From: Dryocola sp051297175 | GTDB taxonomy: Bacteria; Pseudomonadota; Gammaproteobacteria; Enterobacterales; Enterobacteriaceae | Assembly: GCF_051297175.1 (NCBI RefSeq) | Contig: NZ_JBINNY010000001.1 | Span: 3,038,001-3,102,000 of the forward strand | Length of the DNA: 64,000 bases | Direction of reading: 5' to 3' | Shown here: piece by piece, positions 36,564-44,713 of the stretch | Layout: each line of letters opens with the position of its first letter | Numbering within the stretch: the first letter of the stretch is position 1 | Notes under the pieces: model-generated | Databases searched by the model: none | What the model saw: only the letters and a program-made list of their open reading frames with translations | What the model was told of the DNA's origin: nothing | Made by a program: the position numbers and the translations under genes

Positions 36564-36591
36564 AAAATACAAAATGGACAAAATAAGTCAA
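36564..36591 (-). promoter_or_regulatory. candidate sigma-70 promoter of the GlxA-type regulator
   Basis: On the minus strand TTGACT, 16 bp, TATTTT. Counting about seven bases from the -10 puts initiation at or within a base or two of the ATG at 36557. AAGGA lies only one base from that ATG, too close for normal ribosome binding, so a leaderless or very short-leader mRNA is possible. Confidence 0.45.
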
Positions 36592-36709
36592 GACCGTACA
36601 TTTTACGGCCAGCGGCGATTTCATCCTTTTCCTGTAGCACGGCTTGCGCTGGTGCATCATGCTGCAATGTGTCAGGATTTGACGCCAAACCAGGATGTTG
36701 AGGAACTCA

Positions 36710-37270
36710 ATGAAGAAGATCATTTTTGCCGCCGTATTAGTGCTTACCGGTCTGGTAGTAGGCTGCAATCAACTTACACAGTACACGGTGAGCGAACAGG
36801 AAATTAACCAGGCGCTGGCCAAACGTAACAACTTCTCGAAGGATATTGGGCTGCCTGGCGTGGCCGATGCGCACATTGTGCTGACTAATCTCGCTTCCGC
36901 CATTGGCCGTGAAGAACCCAATAAGATCACGCTTACCGGCGACGCGAAGCTGGATATGACCTCGCTGTTCGGCAGCCAGAAAGCCAACATCAAGCTGAAA
37001 CTCAAGGCGCAGCCGGCCTTCAATAAAGAGAAAGGCGCCATTTATCTGCAGGAGATGGAAGTGGTCGACGCCACCGTCGAGCCGGAAAAAATGCAGGGCG
37101 TTTTGCAGACCATCATTCCCTACCTGAATCAGTCGCTGCGCAGCTACTTTAACCAGCAGCCGGCCTATATCCTGAGCGAAGACAAAAGCTCCGGCGAAGC
37201 GATGGCGAAGAAATACGCCAAGGGCATTGAAGTTAAGCCCGGCGAAATCATTATTCCCTTCATCAATTAA
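36710..37270 (+). CDS. yceB: lipoprotein YceB (DUF1439)
   Basis: 186 residues from the ATG at 36710, which has AGGAA upstream; the frame opens at 36695 but the shorter start matches E. coli. The signal peptide ends in the lipobox LVVGC. The mature DUF1439 domain is conserved (FSKDIGLPGVADAHIVLTNL). The function is not established; relatives are envelope lipoproteins. It is followed by a GC-rich hairpin at 37278-37305. Confidence 0.94.
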   Translation: MKKIIFAAVLVLTGLVVGCNQLTQYTVSEQEINQALAKRNNFSKDIGLPGVADAHIVLTNLASAIGREEPNKITLTGDAKLDMTSLFGSQKANIKLKLKAQPAFNKEKGAIYLQEMEVVDATVEPEKMQGVLQTIIPYLNQSLRSYFNQQPAYILSEDKSSGEAMAKKYAKGIEVKPGEIIIPFIN

Positions 37271-37277
37271 AGCCGCT

Positions 37278-37305
37278 TAACGGGGCAAACTCCCCTGCCC
37301 CGTTA
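37278..37305 (+). terminator. hairpin downstream of yceB (no U-tract)
   Basis: TAACGGGGC...GCCCCGTTA forms a perfect 9-bp stem, 8 bp after the yceB stop, but no T-run follows. It could be a 3'-end stabiliser or a weak terminator. Confidence 0.45.
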
Positions 37306-37358
37306 GGCCTGCGTAGCAAAACCTGCAACAAAGTCGTGCAAACGAAAACGATTACGCC

Positions 37359-37426
37359 TATCCTTAGTGCCCGGCATAAAACCAGCCAAACGTTGACTGA
37401 TTTTCCCTTCTAGCCGGAGCACGCAG
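37359..37426 (+). promoter_or_regulatory. pyrC promoter -10 and pyrimidine-responsive leader
   Basis: A -10 TATCCT (37359-37364) is followed by the initiation window GTGCCCGGC. CCGGC (37371-37375) can pair with GCCGG (37413-37417), which overlaps the GGAG ribosome site of pyrC. In E. coli and Salmonella, start-site choice governed by the CTP/GTP ratio decides whether this hairpin forms and hides the ribosome site. The elements are all here, although the loop is about 37 bases. A half-match to a PurR site lies upstream (GTGCAAACG, 37337-37345). Confidence 0.72.
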
Positions 37427-38473
37427 ATGACCGTATTACCTCAGGTATTAAAAATTCGCCGCCCAGACGACTGGCATATCCATCTACGCGATGGAGAGAT
37501 GCTGAAAACCGTGGTGCCGGTCACCTCTGAAATCTACGGTCGCGCGATTGTCATGCCTAACCTGGTGCCGCCAATTACCACCGTCGAAGCCGCCGTTAGC
37601 TATCGCCAGCGCATTCTCGATGCCGTGCCTCAGGGCCACAAATTCGAGCCGCTGATGACCTGCTACCTGACCGATTCCCTTGATCCGAACGAGGTTGAGC
37701 GCGGCTTTAACGAAGGCGTGTTTACCGCCGCCAAGCTTTACCCGGCGAATGCCACCACCAACTCAAGCCATGGCGTCACCAGCACGGCGGCGATTATGCC
37801 CGTGCTTGAGCGGATGCAGAAAATCGGCATGCCTTTGCTTATTCACGGCGAAGTGACCTCGGCAGAAATCGATATCTTCGACCGCGAAGCGCGCTTCATC
37901 GAAACGGTGATGGAGCCGCTGCGCCAGCAGCTGCCGGGCCTGAAAGTCGTGTTCGAGCACATCACCACGAAAGACGCCGCGCAGTACGTTCAGGAGGGCA
38001 ACTCGCTGCTGGGCGCAACCATTACGCCTCAGCACCTGATGTTTAACCGCAACCACATGCTGGTTGGCGGCGTGCGCCCGCACCTCTACTGCCTGCCGAT
38101 TTTAAAGCGCAGCACCCACCAGGAGGCGTTACGCGCCCTTGTGGCAAGCGGCTGTGACCGCGTGTTCCTGGGGACGGATTCCGCGCCTCATGCACGCCAT
38201 CGTAAAGAGGCAAGCTGCGGCTGTGCGGGCTGCTTTAACGCGCCATCGGCGCTCGGTGCCTATGCCACGGTCTTTGAAGAGCTTAACGCGCTCGAACACT
38301 TCGAAGCCTTCACCTCGCTTAACGGCCCGCGCTTCTACGGCCTGCCGGTAAACGAAGAAACTATCGAACTGGTGCGTGAGCCCGTGCTGATCCCCGAAAC
38401 CTACGCCACCAGCGACGATACTATCGTGCCCTTCCTCGCCGGGGAGCAGGTCGCCTGGTCGGTAAGAACGTAA
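37427..38473 (+). CDS. pyrC: dihydroorotase
   Basis: 348 residues, the same as E. coli. PyrC cyclises N-carbamoyl-L-aspartate to dihydroorotate in UMP synthesis. The binuclear zinc ligands are visible: HIHLRDG (His-x-His), the carbamylated lysine in AAKLYPANATT, further histidines in LIHGE and FEHITT, and the aspartate in FLGTDSAPH. Confidence 0.97.
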   Translation: MTVLPQVLKIRRPDDWHIHLRDGEMLKTVVPVTSEIYGRAIVMPNLVPPITTVEAAVSYRQRILDAVPQGHKFEPLMTCYLTDSLDPNEVERGFNEGVFTAAKLYPANATTNSSHGVTSTAAIMPVLERMQKIGMPLLIHGEVTSAEIDIFDREARFIETVMEPLRQQLPGLKVVFEHITTKDAAQYVQEGNSLLGATITPQHLMFNRNHMLVGGVRPHLYCLPILKRSTHQEALRALVASGCDRVFLGTDSAPHARHRKEASCGCAGCFNAPSALGAYATVFEELNALEHFEAFTSLNGPRFYGLPVNEETIELVREPVLIPETYATSDDTIVPFLAGEQVAWSVRT

Positions 38474-38509
38474 GTTTTTTAACGCCCCCTGTTGCAGGAT
38501 GCAAGTTTA

Positions 38510-38529
38510 ACCTGTATAAATATCCAGTA
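38510..38529 (+). promoter_or_regulatory. LexA (SOS) box of dinI
   Basis: ACCTGTATAAATATCCAGTA matches the LexA consensus TACTGTATATATATACAGTA and differs from the E. coli dinI box, as I recall it, by a single base. It lies 20 bp before the dinI ATG, where it would overlap the promoter. Confidence 0.88.
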
Positions 38530-38548
38530 TATTGTACAGGGGGCTGTT

Positions 38549-38794
38549 ATGCGTATTGAAGTCACTATTGCCAAGACCACGCAGTTACCACCCGGAGCCG
38601 TTGACGCTCTGGCGCAAGAATTAACTCGCCGTATCACCCAGCATTTTCCAGAAACCAGCAATCACGTGCAGGTTCGCTATGCCGCGGGCAACAACCTGTC
38701 GGTTTTGGGCGGCGCGAAAGAAGATAAAGACCGCATCAGCGAAATCCTCCAGGAAACCTGGGAAAGCGCAGACGACTGGTTTTCCGCAGATTAA
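38549..38794 (+). CDS. dinI: DNA damage-inducible protein I (DinI)
   Basis: 81 residues from the ATG at 38549 (MRIEVTIAKT), equal to E. coli; the frame is open from 38492 but that would span the LexA box. DinI binds and stabilises RecA filaments, modulating the SOS response. The acidic C-terminal helix (ISEILQETWESADDWFSAD) is the RecA-binding element. It is followed by a strong terminator. Confidence 0.96.
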   Translation: MRIEVTIAKTTQLPPGAVDALAQELTRRITQHFPETSNHVQVRYAAGNNLSVLGGAKEDKDRISEILQETWESADDWFSAD

Positions 38795-38825
38795 ATAAAA
38801 ATTATCCCTCGTAGTTCTTTTTATG

Positions 38826-38851
38826 CCGGGTGTCGCCACCCGGTTTTTTTT
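38826..38851 (+). terminator. rho-independent terminator of dinI
   Basis: CCGGGTG-tcgc-CACCCGG is followed by eight T residues, about 30 bp after the dinI stop. Confidence 0.93.
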
Positions 38852-39096
38852 CGCCTGTCGCCTCGTTCATAAATTATTTCGGGTAAAGTTCTGATTGCAC
38901 TCTCAACTGCCGGGAAACATCCGAACAACCTGCCGCTTTATTGTTCAATTTAATCCACTAATATAAAAAAATTGTTGCAGGGTATTTATTTCTCCCGCTA
39001 ATTAGCTTAATTATTGATATACTTAACTGGCTTCACATTGACAAGCATTAAACCTCGCTAGCCGTTGTCTTAAACACACGAATAAAAGGGGTTATG
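38852..39096. other. AT-rich spacer upstream of bssS
   Basis: No gene is visible. The stretch is strikingly AT-rich (38930-39060), as expected for a promoter region bound by H-NS-type silencers, and should hold the bssS promoter. I cannot choose one -35/-10 pair with confidence. Confidence 0.5.
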
Positions 39097-39351
39097 ATGG
39101 AAAAAAATAGTGATGTAATCCAGACCCATCCCCTTGTCGGATGGGACATCAGCACCGTAGACAGCTACGACGCGCTGATGCTGCGCCTGCACTACCTGAC
39201 ATCTGATAAGCATAAGCAGGACGAGACTGAAATCGGCCAGACATTGTGGCTAACCACGGATGTTGCCCGGCAATTTATATCCATCTTAGAAGCCGGCATT
39301 GCAAAGATTGAATCCAGTGAATACCAGGTAAACGATCATCGTAAGCATTGA
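39097..39351 (+). CDS. bssS: biofilm formation regulator BssS
   Basis: 84 residues from the second of two adjacent ATG codons (MEKNSDVIQTHPLVGWDIST), the E. coli length, with AAGGGG 5 bp upstream. BssS (YceP) affects biofilm formation and indole/AI-2 linked signalling in E. coli; the biochemical role is unknown. The protein is small, acidic and highly conserved. It is followed by a good terminator. Confidence 0.93.
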   Translation: MEKNSDVIQTHPLVGWDISTVDSYDALMLRLHYLTSDKHKQDETEIGQTLWLTTDVARQFISILEAGIAKIESSEYQVNDHRKH

Positions 39352-39375
39352 TTAACGATGCTGCAGAAAAATCCT

Positions 39376-39400
39376 AAGGCACCCTCGAGGTGCCTTTTTT
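39376..39400 (+). terminator. rho-independent terminator of bssS
   Basis: AAGGCACC-ctcga-GGTGCCTT runs directly into six T residues, starting 24 bp after the bssS stop. Confidence 0.92.
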
Positions 39401-39483
39401 AATTTTTACGCCCCCTTTAATTGCCTGCTCCATGAGAATTAATTACCCTGCTAGGGATATTTCCGCGACAAGAGAAAAGCGAC

Positions 39484-40599
39484 ATGGATTATGATCTTAT
39501 CATCGTAGGCAGCGGTTCCGTGGGCGCTGCGGCCGGCTGCTATGCCACCCACTCGGGCCTGAAAGTCTTAATGATTGACGCAGCCCACCCGCCGCACCAG
39601 CAGGGCAGCCACCACGGCAATACTCGCCTGATGCGCCACGCCTACGGCGAAGGTGAGAAATATGTCCCGCTTGTCCTACGGGCGCAAAAACTGTGGGACG
39701 CGCTGGAGCACATCAGCGGCGAGAAGATCTTCCACCGCACCGGCGTAATCAACCTCGGGCCAGAATCCTCAGAATTTATCGCCAACGTTGAAAGCAGCGC
39801 GGAAAAATATTCCCTGAAGGTTGAGAAGCTCAGCGCAAGTGACGTCATGGATCGCTGGCCGAATATCGCCGTTCCCGACGGCTACGTTGGCCTCCTCGAA
39901 CAGAATTCCGGCGTACTGCGCAGCGAGGTTGCGGTGGCAACCTATATTCGCCTGGCAAAACAGGGCGGCTGCGCGCAGCTGTTTAACTGCCCGGTAACGG
40001 GTATCCGCCACACCGAGGATGGCGCGGTAGTTGAAACGGCAGAAGGTGAATACACCGGGAAGAAACTGCTGGTGAGCGCCGGAACATGGGTGACAAAACT
40101 CCTGCCGGAACTGCCCGTCACGCCGGTTCGCAAAATCTTCGCCTGGCATCAGGCGGACGGCCGCTACAGCGAGGAAAACCACTTCCCGGCGTTCACCGGC
40201 GAAATGCCCGACGGCAGCCAGTATTACGGCTTTCCGGCGGAGGACAACGAGCTGAAAATCGGCAGGCACAACGGCGGCCAGGTCATCAGCGAGCCGGAAC
40301 AGCGCAGGCCGTTCGGCAGCATAGCGAGCGACGGCAGCGAGGTGTTCAGCTTCCTGCGTAAATTCCTCCCGGGCGTGGGCGGCTGCCTGCACGGCGCGGC
40401 CTGCACCTACGACAACTCGCCGGATGAAGACTTTATCATCGACACCCTGCCCGGCCACGACAACACGCTGATAATAACCGGCCTGAGCGGACACGGGTTT
40501 AAGTTCGCCTCCGTGCTGGGCGAAATCGCCTGCCAGTTCGCGCAGGATAAAACCCCGGATTTCGATTTGTCTCCCTTCGCGCTTTCGCGCCTGGGCTGA
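39484..40599 (+). CDS. solA: N-methyl-L-tryptophan oxidase (SolA)
   Basis: 371 residues (372 in E. coli). SolA is a monomeric sarcosine-oxidase-type flavoenzyme that oxidises N-methyl-tryptophan and related N-methyl amino acids. The N-terminal FAD dinucleotide motif is DLIIVGSGSVGAAAG. The conserved HGNTRLMRHAYGE and the C-terminal GLSGHGFKFASVLGE are present. The flavin-linked cysteine region is CLHGAACTYDNSPDEDF. Confidence 0.94.
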   Translation: MDYDLIIVGSGSVGAAAGCYATHSGLKVLMIDAAHPPHQQGSHHGNTRLMRHAYGEGEKYVPLVLRAQKLWDALEHISGEKIFHRTGVINLGPESSEFIANVESSAEKYSLKVEKLSASDVMDRWPNIAVPDGYVGLLEQNSGVLRSEVAVATYIRLAKQGGCAQLFNCPVTGIRHTEDGAVVETAEGEYTGKKLLVSAGTWVTKLLPELPVTPVRKIFAWHQADGRYSEENHFPAFTGEMPDGSQYYGFPAEDNELKIGRHNGGQVISEPEQRRPFGSIASDGSEVFSFLRKFLPGVGGCLHGAACTYDNSPDEDFIIDTLPGHDNTLIITGLSGHGFKFASVLGEIACQFAQDKTPDFDLSPFALSRLG

Positions 40600-40734
40600 T
40601 CGTCACAACCGGCCTTCGCCTTAGGGTGATTGCCGGTTGCCTACCCCACATTTTCTCTCCGGCTAGCCTCACGGGCAGGGTATAATCATCACTTATGAAT
40701 CGTCGATTCAGCCCAGTTAGCCAACGGATTATTT

Positions 40735-40848
40735 ATGCAGCGTCTTATTCAGTTTTTAATCAATAATGTTCGTGAACACCTGATGCTTTACATTATTTTA
40801 TGGTCGCTGCTGGCGATTATTGATATCGCTTATCTCTATTTTTTCTGA
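40735..40848 (+). CDS. yceO: small protein YceO
   Basis: 37 codons (MQRLIQFLINNVREHLMLY...), too short for routine listing. The sequence NNVREHLMLYIILWSLLAIID closely parallels E. coli YceO, which is 46 residues with an alternative upstream start absent here. It has a C-terminal hydrophobic segment that could span the membrane (residues 16-37). It sits between solA and yceJ exactly as in E. coli. The function is unknown. Confidence 0.82.
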   Translation: MQRLIQFLINNVREHLMLYIILWSLLAIIDIAYLYFF

Positions 40849-41146
40849 CAATATGCGCCTGCGTTATATTGACAATAACTGACATAAAACTGAATATACT
40901 CTATATTTAGTACAAATTATTAGACAAATAAAAGACGTTCATATCGCGCCCGCAGCACCAGCAAATTCAAGATGAAAACCCCGCAATGCCATTTTTGTTC
41001 TCACAAAATGAATATCCCACGCGATTATCAATCAATTTTTTCGACGTAGATTTTTATTATTCCTCGCCCGCCCGTTTTGTGTTGCATTTTAGTTAATTAA
41101 CCGTTTATGGTCTGCATTATTCATCTTCCCTGACGGGCGCATACTT
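40849..41146. other. AT-rich gap between yceO and yceJ
   Basis: About 300 bp with no gene. It is AT-rich and contains ATTAATTAACCG just upstream of yceJ (41091-41102). It should hold the yceJ-yceI promoter. Nothing else was recognised. Confidence 0.5.
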
Positions 41147-41701
41147 ATGCAATGGCGTAATACTCCGGATCGCTACGGACACCTTTCGGTACTTATACAT
41201 TGGCTTATTGCGCTGACCGTTTACGGCATGTTCGGCCTCGGCCTGTGGATGGTCACGCTCGGCTATTACGACGGCTGGTATCACAAAGCCCCCGAGCTAC
41301 ATAAAAGTATCGGCATGATCGTGCTGCTGGTGATGGTCGTTCGCGTGCTGTGGCGCTTTATCTCCCCGCCGCCGCCTCCGCTTGCCAATTACTCAAAGGT
41401 GACGCGCGTCAGCGCCGTGGCGGCACACCTGCTGCTTTACGTGCTGCTGTTTGCCATTTTGCTTAGCGGCTATCTGATTTCCACGGCGGACGGCAAGCCT
41501 GTCAGCGTGTTTGGCCTGTTCGACGTCCCCGCCACCCTCAGCGATTTTGGCGCGCAGGCAGACCTTGCCGGCACGCTGCACCTGTGGCTTGCCTGGGGCG
41601 TAGTGGTGCTGTCCGTGCTGCACGGTCTCGCCGCCCTAAAACACCACTTTATTGATAAAGACGTCACCCTTAAGCGGATGCTGGGGAAACCTTCTCGTTA
41701 A
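41147..41701 (+). CDS. yceJ: cytochrome b561-type membrane protein YceJ
   Basis: 184 residues (188 in E. coli). It is a di-haem cytochrome b561 family member with four transmembrane helices. Candidate haem-ligand histidines appear in SVLIHWLIAL, KAPELHKSIGM, AAHLLLYVLL and LHGLAALKHHF. The yceJ-yceI pair is co-transcribed in E. coli. Electron transfer between quinol and a periplasmic partner is inferred. Confidence 0.93.
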   Translation: MQWRNTPDRYGHLSVLIHWLIALTVYGMFGLGLWMVTLGYYDGWYHKAPELHKSIGMIVLLVMVVRVLWRFISPPPPPLANYSKVTRVSAVAAHLLLYVLLFAILLSGYLISTADGKPVSVFGLFDVPATLSDFGAQADLAGTLHLWLAWGVVVLSVLHGLAALKHHFIDKDVTLKRMLGKPSR

Positions 41702-41718
41702 CTATGGAGCGAATGATG

Positions 41719-42291
41719 ATGAAAAAAAGCCTGCTGGGAATAGCCCTGGGCGCGCTAGTCTTTACGACCGGTTCCGCCGTGGCCGCCGACTATAAAATTG
41801 ATAAGCAGGGGCAGCACGCCTTCGTTAATTTCCGCATCCAGCATCTTGGCTACAGCTGGCTGTACGGCACCTTCCGCGATTTCGACGGTTCTTTCACCTT
41901 CGATGAAAAGAATCCGGCGGCGGATAAGGTCAACGTCACCATTAACACCACCAGCGTGGACACCAACCACGCCGAGCGCGACAAGCACCTGCGTAGCCCG
42001 GAATTCCTCAACGTCGCCAAGTTCCCGCAGGCCACGTTCGTTTCAACCGCCGTGAAGAAAGACGGTGAAGATCTGGACATTACCGGCAACCTGACGCTTA
42101 ACGGCGTGACTAAACCGGTCAAGCTTGAGGCGAAGCTCATTGGCCAGGGCGACGATCCGTGGGGCGGCGTGCGCGCCGGGTTTGAAGCGGAAGGCAAAAT
42201 TCATCTGAAAGACTTCAACATCACTACCGACCTGGGGCCAGCCTCTCAGGACGTGGATTTGATTATTTCCGTGGAAGGCGTTCGCCAGTAG
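41719..42291 (+). CDS. yceI: periplasmic lipid-binding-like protein YceI
   Basis: 190 residues from the ATG at 41719, third of three adjacent ATG codons (the frame opens at 41704); the signal peptide runs to AVAADYKIDKQ. YceI is a lipocalin-like periplasmic protein; homologues bind isoprenoid quinones. TTSVDTNHAERDKHLRS is the conserved core. It lies 17 bp after yceJ. Confidence 0.95.
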   Translation: MKKSLLGIALGALVFTTGSAVAADYKIDKQGQHAFVNFRIQHLGYSWLYGTFRDFDGSFTFDEKNPAADKVNVTINTTSVDTNHAERDKHLRSPEFLNVAKFPQATFVSTAVKKDGEDLDITGNLTLNGVTKPVKLEAKLIGQGDDPWGGVRAGFEAEGKIHLKDFNITTDLGPASQDVDLIISVEGVRQ

Positions 42292-42300
42292 CAAGAAAAG

Positions 42301-42328
42301 GTCTCCCTTTGCAGGGAGACACTTTTTA
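42301..42328. terminator. bidirectional terminator between yceI and trhO
   Basis: GTCTCCC-tttgca-GGGAGAC is followed by ACTTTTT on the plus strand, and by CTTTTCTT when read on the minus strand. It lies between converging genes. Confidence 0.85.
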
Positions 42329-42329
42329 G

Positions 42330-43379
42330 TTATTCCGGATCGGGAATGCCCAGCGTGGTATTTAGCGCACCGCGGGATTTATTGAAGATTTTATTGCCGT
42401 TCTCACGTCCCGCGCGGCGGCGGCGCTGCTCTTCCGGCGAAAGCGCCAGCTCGTCGCGGCACACCTCGCTACAGCAGCCGTGGAACTTCTCGGCGCAGCT
42501 CGGACACTGAATAAACAGCAGATGGCAGCCGTCGTTTTTGCAGTTGGTGTGGCTGTCGCACGGGGTGCCGCACTGGTGGCAATGCGCGATCACGTCGTCG
42601 GAAATCCGCTCGCCCATGCGCTCGTCAAAAACAAAGTTCTTGCCGACAAATCGTACCGGAATACCCTGCTCACGCGCGCGACGCGCGTACTCAATGATCC
42701 CGCCTTCGATGTGATAAACATTCCTGAAGCCGTTATGACGCATCCAGGCGCTGGCCTTTTCACAGCGAATGCCGCCGGTGCAGTACATGACGATCTTTTT
42801 ATCTTTGTCGTCCTGCAGCATATCGACGGCTTTTGGAAGCTGCTCGCGGAAGGTATCCGCCGGGATTTCCATGGCGTTCTGGAAATGCCCAACTTCATAT
42901 TCATAGTGGTTGCGCATATCGATAAACACGGCGTCGGGGTCGTCCAGCATGCTGTTGACCTCGGCGGCTTTCAGATACGCGCCAACGTCGCTCGCGTCAA
43001 AGCTCGGATCGTCAATGCCGTCCGCCACGATGCGATCGCGCACCTTCATGCGCAGCACCCAGAATGACTTACCGTCGTCATCCAGCGCGACGTTCAGACG
43101 CAGATCGTTCAACGCGGGATGGAAGGCGTACAGCGTTTCGCGGAACGCATCGACGCGGCTTTGCGGGACGCTGATTTGGGCGTTAATCCCTTCGCGGGCC
43201 AGATAGACGCGGCCAAACACGTCCAGCGCAACAAAAGCCTTATAAAGCGCGTCGCGGGTGGCCTGAGGTTCGTCAATGGTGAAATATTTATAGAATGAGA
43301 TGGTGGTGCGCGGCTCGGTTTCGGCCAGCATGCGCTCACGCAGTTCATCATTCGATATGCGGTTATGTAACACTGGCAT
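42330..43379 (-). CDS. trhO: tRNA uridine(34) hydroxylase TrhO (YceA)
   Basis: 349 residues from the ATG at 43379 (MPVLHNRISND), matching the E. coli start and length (350); the frame is open to 43430. TrhO carries out oxygen-dependent hydroxylation of U34 in tRNA. A central rhodanese domain holds the catalytic cysteine (VMYCTGGIRCEKA). A cysteine-rich C-terminal region follows (CHQCGTPCDSHTNCKNDGCH). The stop at 42330 overlaps the terminator edge. Confidence 0.95.
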   Translation of the reverse strand: MPVLHNRISNDELRERMLAETEPRTTISFYKYFTIDEPQATRDALYKAFVALDVFGRVYLAREGINAQISVPQSRVDAFRETLYAFHPALNDLRLNVALDDDGKSFWVLRMKVRDRIVADGIDDPSFDASDVGAYLKAAEVNSMLDDPDAVFIDMRNHYEYEVGHFQNAMEIPADTFREQLPKAVDMLQDDKDKKIVMYCTGGIRCEKASAWMRHNGFRNVYHIEGGIIEYARRAREQGIPVRFVGKNFVFDERMGERISDDVIAHCHQCGTPCDSHTNCKNDGCHLLFIQCPSCAEKFHGCCSEVCRDELALSPEEQRRRRAGRENGNKIFNKSRGALNTTLGIPDPE

Positions 43380-43606
43380 GGTGTTCGCTCGACTATCGTT
43401 GATAAAAATGAGGGCAGCATCATAAAGCAATTAACGTTAATTTACATCCATGCGATTTGCGCTACATTTTCCTCACCCTTCAATAAAAATAACAACATTT
43501 GATGTTTTATCAGGCATTCTGCCGCCGTTAATTTTGGCTGGACATGAAAAAATGTCACAATAGCCCCATCACGAAGATCCGGCATTTGCCGTCACAAAGG
43601 TTTTAC

Positions 43607-44527
43607 ATGACGAACTTACCGCAATTCTCGCGCGCCTTGCTTCATCCCCGGTATTGGGGAACCTGGTTTGGAATTGGTTTGCTTTACCTCATCACCCTGC
43701 TCCCTTATCCCGTTATTTATCGGATCGGATGTGGTCTTGGTCATCTGGCGATGCGTTTTATGAAACGCCGCGTCAGAATCACCCGCCGTAATCTGGAGCT
43801 GGCCTTTCCACAAAAAACGCCCGCAGAGCGCGAAGACATTCTGGTTAAAAATTTCCAATCCGTTGGCCTGGGGCTGATGGAAACCGGGATCGCCTGGTTC
43901 TGGCCGCTGCGCCGTATCCGCCGCTGGTGTACCGTTAGCGGGGTCGATCAAATTCACGCGGTTCAGGCAGCCGGGCGCGGCGTGCTGCTCATCGGCATCC
44001 ATTTTCTGACGCTTGAGCTTGGCGCACGGATGTTCGGCATGAATACGCCGGGTATCGGGGTGTACCGGCCGAACGACAACGCCCTGCTCGACTGGCTGCA
44101 AACATGGGGCCGCATGCGGTCCAATAAAAGCATGATCGACCGCAAAGATCTCAAGGGCATGATCCGCGCGCTGAAACAGGGCGAGATCATCTGGTACGCG
44201 CCCGACCACGACTACGGCCCGCGCGGCAGCGTTTTCGTGCCGTTCTTCGGCGTGGACAAGGCGGCGACGACCAGCGGAACCTATACGCTGGCGCGTATGT
44301 CCGGCGCGGCGATTGTGCCGATGGTGCCGCGCAGAAAGCCGAACGGCCAGGGCTATGAGCTGGTAATCCTTCCCGCCGAGTTCAGCCCGCCGCTTGAAAC
44401 GCCGGAAGGTACCGCGCTGTGGATGAACCAAATCATTGAGAAGTGCATCATGATGGCTCCGGAGCAGTATATGTGGCTGCACCGTCGCTTCAAAACCCGC
44501 CCGGAAGGCGTTCCTCCGCGTTATTAA
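43607..44527 (+). CDS. lpxL: Kdo2-lipid IV(A) lauroyltransferase LpxL
   Basis: 306 residues from the ATG at 43607 (MTNLPQFSRALLH), equal to E. coli; the frame opens at 43544 without a ribosome site. LpxL adds laurate to Kdo2-lipid IVA in lipid A synthesis at the inner membrane. An N-terminal transmembrane helix and the HX4E catalytic motif (HFLTLE) are visible, with YAPDHDYGP further on. The 227-bp gap before it is divergent from trhO. Confidence 0.96.
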   Translation: MTNLPQFSRALLHPRYWGTWFGIGLLYLITLLPYPVIYRIGCGLGHLAMRFMKRRVRITRRNLELAFPQKTPAEREDILVKNFQSVGLGLMETGIAWFWPLRRIRRWCTVSGVDQIHAVQAAGRGVLLIGIHFLTLELGARMFGMNTPGIGVYRPNDNALLDWLQTWGRMRSNKSMIDRKDLKGMIRALKQGEIIWYAPDHDYGPRGSVFVPFFGVDKAATTSGTYTLARMSGAAIVPMVPRRKPNGQGYELVILPAEFSPPLETPEGTALWMNQIIEKCIMMAPEQYMWLHRRFKTRPEGVPPRY

Positions 44528-44533
44528 CTTTTG

Positions 44534-44558
44534 GTCGGGCGGCGCTTCGTTGCCCGAC
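44534..44558. repeat. REP-like palindrome after lpxL
   Basis: GTCGGGCggcgcttcgttGCCCGAC, a member of the GTCGGGTGG-type repeats, lies right after the lpxL stop. It is shorter than the other copies and could serve as a 3' stabiliser. Confidence 0.65.
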
Positions 44559-44713
44559 ATAAACCGCTTCGTTCCCCGCCGTTCCTCCCCATTTAGCTAA
44601 AAAAGCGATCCGGTTTGCCACTCTCCATTCATCAGGCGCATACTTAGCAAGGTAATCATTCTCTTTCTTCGCCTGCTTTTTCAAAAGCGGGCTTTCCTGA
44701 TTTTTGGAGCGTT

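Noticed and set aside
43616..44560. 314-codon frame antisense to lpxL
   Set aside because: Shadow of the well-conserved LpxL gene.
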